From Ministeria vibrans ATCC 50519 (taxonomy: Eukaryota; Opisthokonta; Filasterea), in assembly GCA_943704425.1 (NCBI GenBank), contig CALSCP010000141.1, forward strand, positions 25,643 to 73,566: a stretch of 47,924 nucleotides of DNA, in the 5' to 3' direction. A model generated the notes under the pieces. The model searched no databases, had not been told where the DNA came from, and worked only from the letters and a program-made list of their open reading frames with translations. Of this stretch, positions 20,950 to 31,400 are shown one piece after another. Each line of letters opens with the position of its first letter. Within the stretch, counting starts at the first letter, position 1. The position numbers and the translations under genes are program-made.

Positions 20950-21277
20950 CCTTGAGATTGTCGACACGGCCACGGAACCGCTCGACGCCGCAGGACCAGC
21001 CGACCGAGTGATCCGCTGCCTTGACAACGGTGCGATTTTTCACCTCCTCCGGTTTGGTGGCAAACTCGCGTGCCAGCGGCAGCAGGTTCATGCGCGCCTC
21101 CATGAAGCCAGGCACGTGGGCGACCGTCAGCAGACCCAAGCCGGTTGGCCCAAAGGCCTCTTCGATCTGCGCATCAAGGATTTTCGCATCGTCGCTGTCG
21201 CTTGGCGCCGACGACGCCTTGACCAGGTCGGCGTACTCGAACGTCACCACTTTGGGCACTTTGGGTTCTTCAGACAT
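20950..21277 (-). CDS. N-terminal exon of a 2OG-Fe(II) dioxygenase-like protein (partial)
   Basis: ATG at 21277 begins a 109-codon stretch ending in phase 1 at a GTACCC donor (20949). The sequence has the isopenicillin-N-synthase/DIOX_N look: an acidic start, EEAFGPTGLGLLTVAHVPGF, LLPLAREFA, and HSVGWSCGVERFRGR..DNLKG. In full proteins this segment leads into a jelly-roll with the HxD..H iron triad, which is nowhere in the window. The next downstream exon is TBC1D13. Joining to the acceptor directly before IDKDVRR is out of frame; an acceptor at 20827-20828 would allow an in-frame fusion adding about twelve residues. Either this is half of a gene lost at the poly(T) tract or a true chimera. 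Confidence 0.55.
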
Positions 21278-21523
21278 TGCTGTAGAATGTATATTCAGAA
21301 TGAAACAAAAGTCAAAACTGTGAGGTGCTGAGTGATCGACAGTGGTCAGTGAGCGAGTCAAAGAGTGAGTGTTACAGAAATAATGCTATAATAATTATAT
21401 TAATTATTTGTGTTATTCCATCATATTATTAAATTTTCGAATAATTTTCAATCACAAACGAAAAGCGACAAAACAGGTAGCTCAGAGAAGAGACTTTCTA
21501 CGTCATTGAATTTCTTATGTTTG

Positions 21524-24500
21524 TCACTCGGCAAAGGAACCGTAGGCCCCTCCGGCACCACCCAAGGACGCTGGTGTTGTCTCAAGCGAGCGTCCCGTGG
21601 CACTACGACTACGCTGGCGTGCGTCTGATACCGCCTTATCCTGTAGCGGTGCCGCGGGTGAGGCCAGAGGCGCCCGCGCATCGACACTGGACACACTGCG
21701 TTCGCGACGACTCGGCGACGGTAGCGTGAGTGGTTCATCTTCGGGTACGGGAGTAGACGCGGGGGTTGCGGTGCCCGAGGCACGACCAGAGCCAGGCGTC
21801 GTGCTGTTGCGCCACGACCAGCGCTTGGAGGGACTCGTCGTGGGAGTGGACGACGCTGACGATGGCTCAGGCGACATGGAGCGAGTGGGTCGCCCGGTAC
21901 TGAGGCTGCGTGCGCGGCCATCGCCAGATGCTTCTGGCACGGCGTTGATTGAGCCGGACTGCGCTGCAGCAGCGACCATTTCAAGGGGTGTCTGGGATTG
22001 TTGATAGGATTGAAACTTGAGAGTGGGTTCAGTCGAGGAAGGGGCGTCGGTGGAGGGGAGGGCGGCCGACGGGGCAGGGAGCCCCGAGACGTGGTGTGAC
22101 GACTGATGCTGATCGGGAATGTCAGTGCGAGACGCCGCCTCGACCACAGACGAGTAGATGCTTTTGATGCCTCGTTGCATGCGCGAAAGAAAGGCAGAGC
22201 GACCGGACGAGGACGAGGAGGCAGAGGCTGAGGCAGACGAGTGTGACTCGAGAGGCACATTGGTAACGGCACTCTGCTCCGAAACGGGCTGGGGTGTTGC
22301 GGCGTCGCGCATCCACGCAGTGCGCTCGGCAAAAATGCGCTCTTTGGCCGAGGGAGCACAGAAAAGCAAGTCAATGTACTTGTGCCGAATGAACTACAAG
22401 GAGAGAGGGTGTGTGTGGGAGTTTGAGAGTTTGAGAGACGAAAAAGAACAAAGTAGTAATAAAAAACAATTAATGAAAGAACATGTGTGATTTATGTGTG
22501 CAACATAGAAGTGAACCAATATGAAAGCCCACACCTGTTCACGGTCTTCGCGGGAGGACTGTTCTGTCGGGCGGGGCAGGGTAACGGCATGCTCAAGCTC
22601 GGCGTTGACGGCGTCGTTGCCCTTGTCCAGCAGTCGTTGAAGGGCCGAGTTTGACCATCGATCAAGACGAATGGAGCGTACCTGCGAAATGTGTGTGCCC
22701 AGACTGCGGTGGGCGGCCGAGCACTCGAGACAAAGTGTCACGCCAATGCTGATAGACGCCCACTGCGGCTGGGGCACACCGCAGTCGGCACACTGCTGGT
22801 TGCTTGCATTGCTCATGATCACGTCAATCAGGTCGATGGTGTGCCGACGAGGCGGACCGGTCCGTGCGCTATCACTGGACGCACCGGTGCTGCCGTCGGG
22901 CTCATCGCTGCTGCTTATCATACCCGGCGTGCCGGCCGCGGACGACAACGGCAACGACACCGACTGGCCAGACGAGGGCGAGTGGGGCTCGGTGGAGTGC
23001 ACAGCGGATGTGATAGCCTCACGCAAAGCATCCACCCACAAGGTGCGCATGAGCGAGTCTTCCGCTTGCAGCACGAGTGTTTTGCGCGGCGAGATCACAT
23101 GAAAAGTGAAAGGCCGGTCGTTGGGTTCGCTTCCGCCCAGTTTGACAGTCGCAATACTGAGTGGTACAACACTGCGCGGTTGTGTGTCGCCCCGTCGCCG
23201 CTGCAGCGTCAATGTGTTGTGATGAATCGCAGCGTACACATAGCTCCACGACCATCCTGTGCCCAGCGCCCGTCGCTCGCCTAGGTACACGTAGCCCGAG
23301 GGTGGGTCGCCCAGTGTCACAGGGATCTCGCTTACATCACATGCGCCAATGGATTCGTCCGTGTCAGGACCTGAATGTGCGTCTGCAGTGGGCGAATCAC
23401 TGACTGCGCTTGCCGATGCGGCCGCAATTGCTTCGGCAATGGCTGGGTCACCTGCGGTTGCGTCGTCATGGTCGTCAGTAGCTACAATCACTCGGGAAGG
23501 ACCGCCACCACTACTATTATTACTACTACTAATGCTACTAGTAATACTGCCACTTTGAGACGCATCCGTCACTGTCGCTGACTGGAGAGCACGGGCGGCC
23601 GTGGTTGCGCCTGGAGGGGCGCGCGAGAGTGATGACGACTGTTGTTGTTGTTGTTGTTGTTGTTGTTGAAGTTGAAGTTTTAGTGCCTGATCGGGCGAGA
23701 CAAGGTCGTGGGCTTGAAAGCGAATGAGAGCGGCGGTGCGAACACGATCTTCGTTCTGCAACACGCGCTCCTTCTCCTGCTCAAGCTCAGCCATGCGCGC
23801 AGCACGCGACTCCTGCATGGAGCGAAGGGTTCCATAGAGGTCACCCAGGCGCTCCTGAAGATTGTCGCCAAAGACGCCCGACGAGATGCGGTGGTACGTA
23901 AGGCGTGAGGCCATAACATCGAGAAAAATGCCCAGCAGCCAGCTGCCCTTGGCTGAGTGGAGGCCGTTGAGCGCAACGACGGCATCACAGGTGCTGCGGT
24001 GACGCTGACGATCTGACTCATGAAGCTACGTGTAAAGGACGAAACATGGATGGAAGGTGTGAGCGCAGCCGTCAGCTTGACAAGGCGTCCGTACCTGCAC
24101 AGCGAGCTCCGAGGCGGCTGCGTAGTCGCGCTGCGGACGACATCCGCGCAACTTGTCGCGCAGCGCGTCGGTGCTGGCCGTGAGCGACTCGGCGCGCTTC
24201 ACAGCACCCTTGACCGAGTGGATGTCTCGCTCAATAAAGGCGGCGGGCGCCTCGACAAGCGCATGGTGCAGCTGCTGCACGAGCATGTCGCGGTGTTCGT
24301 CGGCACTGTCAAAGGCCGCCATGAACTGCTCCAGCGCCGCGCGCGTTGGCTTGGCGCTCGCGTCTTCTGCTGCACATTGCGTGTTTACATACACCTGGAC
24401 TTCCTTGGTCATCTGCTGCATCGCCAGCGTCTGTTCTCGCTGTGAAATGACATCAACACCAATTTTGCTGCTGCTGTTGTTGTTGTTGTTTCGTACCAAA

Positions 24501-24634
24501 GCGCGCACATGACGGGACGCCGCCTTTCTCAGCCGTTGAAGATTCTCCTCCAGCTGGTTGGCGCGCTCTAGCGACTCGTCATACTGGCTGACAAAGGTCG
24601 GGGTCGCCTGGGCGCAATCGAATAAAGAAAGCAT
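21524..24634 (-). CDS. BAR-PH-ArfGAP protein (ACAP-like)
   Basis: Exons 24634-24095, 24025-22535 and 22393-21524 give about 947-966 residues. The uncertainty is a 57-base in-frame stretch at about 24439-24495 that has GTACGA..CAG ends and is probably an extra intron. The N-terminal helices (first exon and start of the second) form a BAR domain, which senses or bends membranes. A polyglutamine run and Ser-rich linker follow. A PH domain (PSGYVYLGER to LWVDALREA) precedes the ArfGAP zinc finger: CADC-x16-CLEC with the Arg finger in CSAAHRSLG. The layout matches ACAP/centaurin-beta proteins that stimulate Arf GTP hydrolysis in endosomal recycling. Ankyrin repeats that normally follow ArfGAP in ACAPs are not visible. 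The C-terminal 290 residues are Ser/Pro/Thr-rich. Confidence 0.85.
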
Positions 24635-24777
24635 TTTGACTGAGAAGTGGGAAGTGAAGAAGATTAGAACATGAAGAAGAAGACGAATTACGTGTCAACT
24701 AAGTCAAATATTAGTCAATTGATCATTCGACATTCTTCTGTCTTCATCTCTTTTTCTTTTCCTCTTCCCTTAGTCGC
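24635..24777. promoter_or_regulatory. Divergent intergenic promoter, ArfGAP / REEP
   Basis: 143 bases between opposed ATGs, AT-rich toward the ArfGAP side and pyrimidine-rich just before the REEP ATG. Shared promoter function is inferred from spacing. Confidence 0.45.
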
Positions 24778-26351
24778 ATGGTGTCTTCACTAGTGTTCCG
24801 TGTGGTGTGCACATGGAGCGGCTACGTGTATCCGGCATACTCTTCGTACAAGGCGATCAAGGTTGAACAAACGATGCTCTCCAACGCCTCCCGCTCACCC
24901 TGCGGCGCTCTCTAGTACAAAAACATCAAGGAGTACAACGGGTGGATGATGTACTGGATCGTGTTTGCGCTGTGGATCGCTGCCGAGCTGGTCTTCGACT
25001 TCTTTGTGTCCTGGCTGCCCTTCTACTACTTTGCCAAGACCGCCTTTGTCATCTACCTCTCCCACTTTCGCGTACGCAACAACACCCCCCTCCCCCCCAC
25101 ATCTCCTCTCCTCTCTCTACCACCTGCACTTTTTTATTTCCCTTTTTTTTCTCTCCTTTTTTTTTTCGAAAATGTTTCGTCTCGTTTTTTTTATTCGACC
25201 CTCTCGTTCTGTTCCTTCTCTTCACTTCCTGACCGCTCCACCCTCCCCATTGCGCACGCGCGCTGTATACCGTGGTGCACGTGCGCATGCCCCGAACACA
25301 CTCCGCTTCCCTCTCAAATCGGCCAATCTTTCTCTCAAGTTCACCTCCAAAGTGTATCTCTCCTTATTGTTCTCTCTCACCACACCCATTTGGCTTGCTT
25401 CAGGGGGGAATTGGACTGTACAAATCTGTGATCCATCCGACCTTCCGGCAGCACGAACAAGTGATCGACGAGGCGATTGACAGTGCTGCCAGCGAAATGC
25501 GCGTCCAGTCAGTCAAGTACGGACGCATTGCCATGGACTACATTCAAAACATCATTGTCCACTCGGCAAACCACACCCGCGAGTTTGTTGTGCGGCAAAT
25601 GCTTGCCCAACAAGAGCGTCGCATGCTCGGCGGCACCGCAGACAACGACGCCGCGTCAGTGGGCACAGCACGAATTACAGAGTTGTCCGACAACGAAGAA
25701 GACGGTGACAAGAGCGCACCGCAGCGTACTCGTGCCATTCGACCAACCTCCCTCAAGCGCAAGCCATCGTCAAAGAGCAGTGCTACTGCAACAGCAGCTG
25801 CGCCGTCCGTGACGACGCGCGCTCAGGCACAAGCCGCAGCAGCCGCCGTCCACCGCCAGCCTACCTCAACTTCGTTCTTCTCGCGCTTCAGCCTCTCCTC
25901 GACCACAAGCACGCCCACCACTGCCACCACCACTGCATCGTCGTCGTCGTCCTCCTCGGCTGTACCGCGCTCCTCCTCGACATCCTCCTCCGCATCGACA
26001 TCGTCACGCCGTCTTCCCGAGACGCCCCCTCAACAGTCTTATACGGTGCCCGATGACCCGCTCACCGACTCGTGGGTAGTCGACGACGAGCTTTTCTACG
26101 AGCGTGCCGACGACCTATTTGAAGAAATGGGCTCGCCTCGTGCCCCCAGCGTTCACTATGCCAACAGCAAGGCAAACCACCACGACGGCGACCTCAGCGA
26201 TCCTGTCTCACCTTACGCTGTGCCCGACCAGTCGTCTCGCCTACGTCGTCGTCGTCCCTCCACCCCCTCCTCCGATAACTCGGCTTTTGACCAACTCAAC
26301 GACTCAACCTCGCTTGCACCCGATCCGCCAAAGAGTCGCTGGGGTTGGTGA
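24778..26351 (+). CDS. REEP/DP1/Yop1 (TB2/HVA22) ER-shaping protein
   Basis: Exons 24778-24861, 24916-25071 and 25404-26351 give 395 residues; all junctions are phase 0. The first 110 residues are classic REEP1-4: [28 protein letters not shown], a second hydrophobic hairpin (about 55-75), [23 protein letters not shown]. These proteins insert hairpins into the ER membrane, curve tubules and bind microtubules. A short helix follows ([13 protein letters not shown]), then a long Ser/Thr/Ala-rich, probably disordered tail of about 220 residues with polyserine. The first intron begins GTTGAA and is 54 bases; the second is a 332-base CT-rich intron. Confidence 0.88.
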
Positions 26352-26481
26352 TCCGTAAGAAATATTTTTGTATCAAATTTCAAATGAATGAAGAATAGTC
26401 GTCTTGTTGGGACTTCCATTATTATTATTATTATTTAGTATATTAAATATTTAGTCATTCTTTTTGACATTTCCATTGGCC

Positions 26482-27040
26482 ATGTCGTTCACCCCTCGCT
26501 GGACTGGTGCAATCTTGTTCAACGAGCGAGGGGAGTTCTTGGAGAGCAGGCACGACGAGGGGGCGGGTGTGGTTGCGGGCCAACTGCTCCGCATTGATCA
26601 AGCGCACGTCGCCACACTCGCCCTTGCCGCCACCGAAGCACGCTTTGTCACGGAGCTCCAGGAAGTCCTTTCGAAGATTGACGGGGTCTTCAGCCACATT
26701 CTGGGGCTGCTGCAGACGGCTGCGGTACCGCACAGGCGTCGCACATTCGGTTGTTGATGTTTGTTTCATGCAGCACGTCGAAGCGCAGGGACACAGCCCC
26801 GAATCGGCGCGTGTGCTGACAGACATCGAGAAGGATCTTTGCGTGCGTCACGCGGAAGCGATAGGCTTGATCGAGGAGGTGGCGGCGCGATCAGTGAAGT
26901 GTCGCGAGATCTGCGACCTAAACGCTGAATACCTCGCCACCATTGTAGACGCCGCGTCCTTCGATAGCTTCCAACAAAAGCTTGACTTTGAACGCGAGCT
27001 TCTTACTCGCCTGCACGCGTTTCTAGGCGTGGACTTGTGA
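26482..27040 (+). CDS. Small helical protein of unknown function
   Basis: Two exons, 26482-26724 and 26774-27040, flank a 49-base intron (GTACCG..ATGCAG) and give 169 residues. I do not recognise the family. The sequence begins with a short beta-like stretch (TPRWTGAILFNERGEF), then is almost wholly helical with many Glu, Leu and Ala and no membrane segment, signal peptide or cysteine cluster. It lies between REEP and MED20, with spacers of 130 and 179 bases. A small subunit of a larger complex is possible but unproven. The exon join is supported because both flanking frames continue the same helical composition. Confidence 0.65.
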
Positions 27041-27219
27041 CATTATCCTTTGTACATATTACGAATTTATTCAGACTTACTTTGATCGCTCATCGGCCAT
27101 CGAACCAGTGCTTACACGGATAATAAGTAATTAGTAGTGACTGATTACCAGTCTTTTCTCACACTTTTCACTTCCAAGCGTCTTTTCATCGCATCTCCCG
27201 TCGTCTGACTCGTCTCCCA

Positions 27220-28292
27220 ATGGTTGTGTCGTGGTACGCACGCTGGGCCAATCGTCGACCCTCATCTCTCTTTTCCGGTCTACAGCGCACTTGCTCTTGC
27301 CTCTGCAAGCGCTCACGAGTCGGTCCAGAGATTCCTTGAAGACACTCTGGGACACCCTGCCGCCGAGCAGTTTACGGCTTCGTGTGCGGCGTATTTGCCC
27401 GAAAAACGACAAGGTTTGCACTGGGCGATCACTTCACTTCGCCGCTCCTCTCCTGCCGACTGTTCCTGACCGACCCTGCCATCCATGTAGACGCCAGTGG
27501 CAATCTGGCACACCCTCTCTTTGTCATGTCGTACAGCGACGATCTTGATCATGTCTACGCCGTTTCAAACGACATTTGTGTTCAGGTATCGTTTTGATTG
27601 AAGTTGTGTTTCTCTCTCTATCACTTTGTTTCTCTCTCTCTATCACTTTGTTTCTTTCTCCCTCCTCTCTCTATCACTTTGTTTCTCTCTCTCTATCACT
27701 GTGTTTCTCTCTCTCTCTATCACTTTGTTTCTCTCTCTATCACTTTGTTTCTTTCTCCCTCCTCTCTCTATCACTTTGTTTCTTTATCCTCTCTCTCTAT
27801 CACTTTGTTTCTTTCTCCTCTCTCTATCACTTTGTTACTCTCTATCACTTTGTTTCTCTCTATCACTTTGTTTCTTTCTCCTCTCTCTCTTGCTATTTCT
27901 GACGGTCTGTCTAGGCCCACCGTGACTTTGAAGTGTTGGTGACTGGTACCACTCTGAAGGGATTCTACCGCAAGCTTCATCGTAGCACGACAATTGCCGG
28001 CAAGACGTACCATTGTAGCCAGGGCATCCGAGTGCGCCTGGGCCAGGCCATTCTCAACGGGGCCGCTCCAGGGTTTGTGCTTCAAGTGGATCACACGGAA
28101 TCGAGCGAGTGGTGCGACGAGTCTGAGGCAGTCCTGCGCCAGTGGCTTGCCGGCTTACCCTCGAGTGTCCTCGCACCCTCGGCCACACTCGACGAGCTCT
28201 TTCGCCCCGCCGGGATGGATCGATTGCCTGCCGAGTACTCCCGACGCCACCTTAGCTTACAGTACATTGCCGCTCTCGCGGCTGCCCTCTGA
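27220..28292 (+). CDS. MED20: Mediator complex subunit 20
   Basis: Four exons, 27220-27233, 27286-27413, 27491-27585 and 27915-28292, give 204 residues (human 212). The first exon holds only 14 bases (MVVS and part of Cys), matching the MGVTCV start of MED20. Later landmarks line up with MED20 in order: HPLFVMSYSDD, HRDFEVLVTGTTLKGFY (human FDVLMVKLKGFF), an RVRLGQ/VDH beta-barrel core, a WLAGLP helix and a final YIAAL. MED20 has a Srb2 beta-barrel fold and sits with MED18 in the Mediator head, contacting RNA polymerase II. Intron 3 (329 bases) is filled with a CT-rich minisatellite. An AATAAA lies at 28317-28322. Confidence 0.82.
27600..27895 (+). repeat. CT-rich intronic minisatellite, copy 2 (MED20 gene)
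   Basis: About a dozen tandem units of CTCTATCACTTTGTTTCT, with variable CT or CCCTCCT insertions between them, occupy nearly all of intron 3. All units share the orientation of the transcript. Confidence 0.92.
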
Positions 28293-28316
28293 ACCCTTGT
28301 ATGATTTGATAGTGTA

Positions 28317-28322
28317 AATAAA
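28317..28322 (+). terminator. Putative poly(A) signal of MED20
   Basis: AATAAA 25 bases after the MED20 stop codon. Confidence 0.5.
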
Positions 28323-28436
28323 CAATAATGCAATATAAGCCACAAAATGTTTTGAATAATCATAAATCAAATTTCATTATTAATTTCCAAAAGGTCTTCT
28401 TTGCCGAGGTCCAGAGCCCAGGAAGCAGCAGACGCA

Positions 28437-31400
28437 ATGGGAAAACCTCCAAAGGCCCCGCCCACCAAACCCAAATCGAGCCGCAAAAACGGAACCGATG
28501 AAAACACTGACGCATCGCTCGACATCCGGATCCCTGCCGTCGGCGACCGTGTCTGGGTCGTTGATCCTACGGATGCGTACAAAATTGCAACGGCGCGCTC
28601 GGTCACTCTGTCCTCAGGCGAGTGTATGGTCGAAGTAAGTGTCCGTTGCCATTTCTCTGCCCTACGCATAATCGCCCGCTCCAACGACTCTCAGCCCCTT
28701 TCCTGCTTGCCATCTCACTTGCCCTCATCTTTACACCGGTCCTTGCTGGTCTTTCTTTCATGAAATGGATGAAACCGAAGACAAACCGCCGCGAAACAAT
28801 TACCGCTGCTTTGTTCACCCCTCTCATCGCCCCCACGTGCAGGTTGTCGACGACAAGTACAAGACGAGCGTGGTGGCGGCGTCTGCCACGAGCCCCGTCA
28901 ATCCGTCGTCCCAGGACGGCGCCATGGACTCGACGCAGCTCATGTACCTGCATGATCCGTCGCTGCTGCACAATGTTCGCGTCCGCTACGCACAACAGGA
29001 CATCCATACCTACACTGCGCACATTCTTGTCGTCATCAATCCTTACCAGCGCCTCAGCATCTACGACGCGGTCACCATGCACCGTTACGAAGGCCGTCCC
29101 ATCGGTGCGCTTCCCCCTCACGTCTTTGCTATGGCAGATCGCGCCTACCGCCAAATGAAATCTCAACATTGCGATCAGTCGGTCGTCGTCAGCGGCGAGT
29201 CGGGTGCAGGCAAAACCGAAACATGCAAGCTTGTCATGCGTTACTTCTCGTTCGTGGGCCGAGGTGACGCCGACTCGGATGCCTCCGCCTCCATGCGGGA
29301 TATTGAGACCAAAGTCATGCAGGTACGCTATACTCTCGCACCCTCTTTCCCCGAATAATTGTTTTTTGTTTGTGTGCAAGGTGAACCCTGTTCTGGAGGC
29401 GTTTGGCAACGCAAAGACGCTGCGCAACAACAACTCGTCGCGCTTTGGCAAGTTCACCGAGATGCGCTTTGATGGTGCCGCCAAGCTGGTAGGTGCCTCG
29501 GTCGAGACGTATCTTCTGGAGAAACCGCGTGTGGTGGCGCCGGCCGAAGGCGAGCGTACCTTTCATGTCTTCTATCAGCTGGTGGCGGGTGCGTCGGCTG
29601 CAGACCGCGGGCGATGGCACCTCGACAATAACGCGACCGCAAGCGACTTTGATGTGCTCGCACGCGGACACTGCACTTCCATTGGCGGTGTCGACGATGC
29701 CGCGGATTTTACCGAGATGCGTACAGCCCTGGGCACCGTGGGCTTTGCACCGGAAGAGTGTGCTAGTGTCTTTGACGTAATTGCTGCTCTGTTGCATCTG
29801 GGAAATGTGTCTTTTGAAGGCACGGCTGCTCGCTCCGCGACGCCCTCAAGCCGTCTGAGCGACGTGGGTCGCAATGCCGCAGCGCACGTGAGTGTTCTTC
29901 TGGGCATCCGCGAGTCATTGTTGTGCGAGCGACTCACATTACGCATCATCAATGCGGGTGGACCCAAGGCACGCACACAGGGAAGCCGTAGTGGCGCTGG
30001 TGACACTATGAAGATTCCACTGTCACCCTTGGACGCCGAGTTTGCACGCGATGCTCTGGCTAAGTACATATATGCCCGTCTCGTCTTTCCCTGGCTCGTC
30101 CACCGCATCAACTCCTGTCTGCCCCGCGACGACGCCGTCTCGGCCGCCCTCATCGGCATCCTTGACATTGCCGGCTTTGAGGTGTTCGAGCGCAATGGCT
30201 TTGAACAGCTTTGCATTAACCATGCCAACGAACAGATCCAACAGTACTTTAACCGGCAGATTTTGCTGCAGGAACAGGATATTTACGAACTCGAAGGGTT
30301 ACGCTACCGTCGCGTCGAATTTCACGACAACACCACTACCATCGATTTGCTCGAGGAGCGATCGCAGGGCATTCTGGCGCTGCTCGACGAAGAATGCGTC
30401 ATGCCCAAGGCAACCGACAAAACCTTCACTAACAAGGTCTGTCTTCGTTTTTCATATTTCGCGTTTCTAATTTTTTTTCTCTTTTTTTTTGTTCCTACAC
30501 GCACACACGCTCTCTCTGTCACTTTGCTTGTTTCTCCCTTTTCTCACTTTGTTTGTTTCTCCCTCCTCTCACCTTGTTTGTTTCTCCCACCTTTCACTTT
30601 GTTTGTTTCTTCCTTCTCTCCCTTTGTTTCTCCCTTTTCTCACTTTGTTTGTGTCTCTCTCCCTCCTCTCTCTTTTCTCTCTTCTGTCTTCCTCCCTATC
30701 TTGGTTGCTTTCTTTGGTCGTTAGGTGCACACAATACATCGAGGCTCACCGAGTCTCGGCCGACCAGATCGCACGTGCCCCTTGAAGGAAGACGATGCGT
30801 TTGTGGTGCGCCACTTTGCAGGAGACGTTATGTACGCCACGGCCGGCTTCCTCGACAAGAACAACGACGCCCTTCACGACAGTCTTCAGGAAGTGCTCAC
30901 CACAACCGAAAGCGACTTTGTGCGAGTCTTGCTTGATCTCGATGCGAGCGACAGCCAAGTGGGCGGCGGCCGCTCCCCCTCCAAGTCTGGCCGTGTCAAG
31001 TCGGTTGCCCGTCGTTTCCGCACTCAACTTGCCTCGCTCCTTACGCGCCTCAACAGCGCCCCGTCCACATTCATTCGTTGCATCAAGCCGAACATGCAGC
31101 AGGTGCCGCGCATCTTTGACGGGCCCATGGTCATGAACCAGCTGCGTTGCAGTGGCATGTGTGCCGCCGTGCGTCTGATGCAGGCGGGCTTCCCAACGCG
31201 CTGTCCCTTCGATTCGCTCTTCAGTCGCTACGCCCCGAAAATGCCCTATGCCATTGCCAATCTAAAGCCAGCTCTGTTTTGTGAGGCGCTTCTTGTTGCA
31301 CTCGACCTCAGTCCCAAAGACTTTCAGATTGGTCTTACCAAGGTATTCTTTCGACCGGGCAAAATGGCCGTGCTCGAGGAGCTCCTCTCGACCGACTCAG

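Noticed and set aside
27600-27895. CRISPR-like periodic repeat
   Set aside because: Repeat units abut with only short CT variation, have no unique spacers, and lie in a MED20 intron of a eukaryotic gene.
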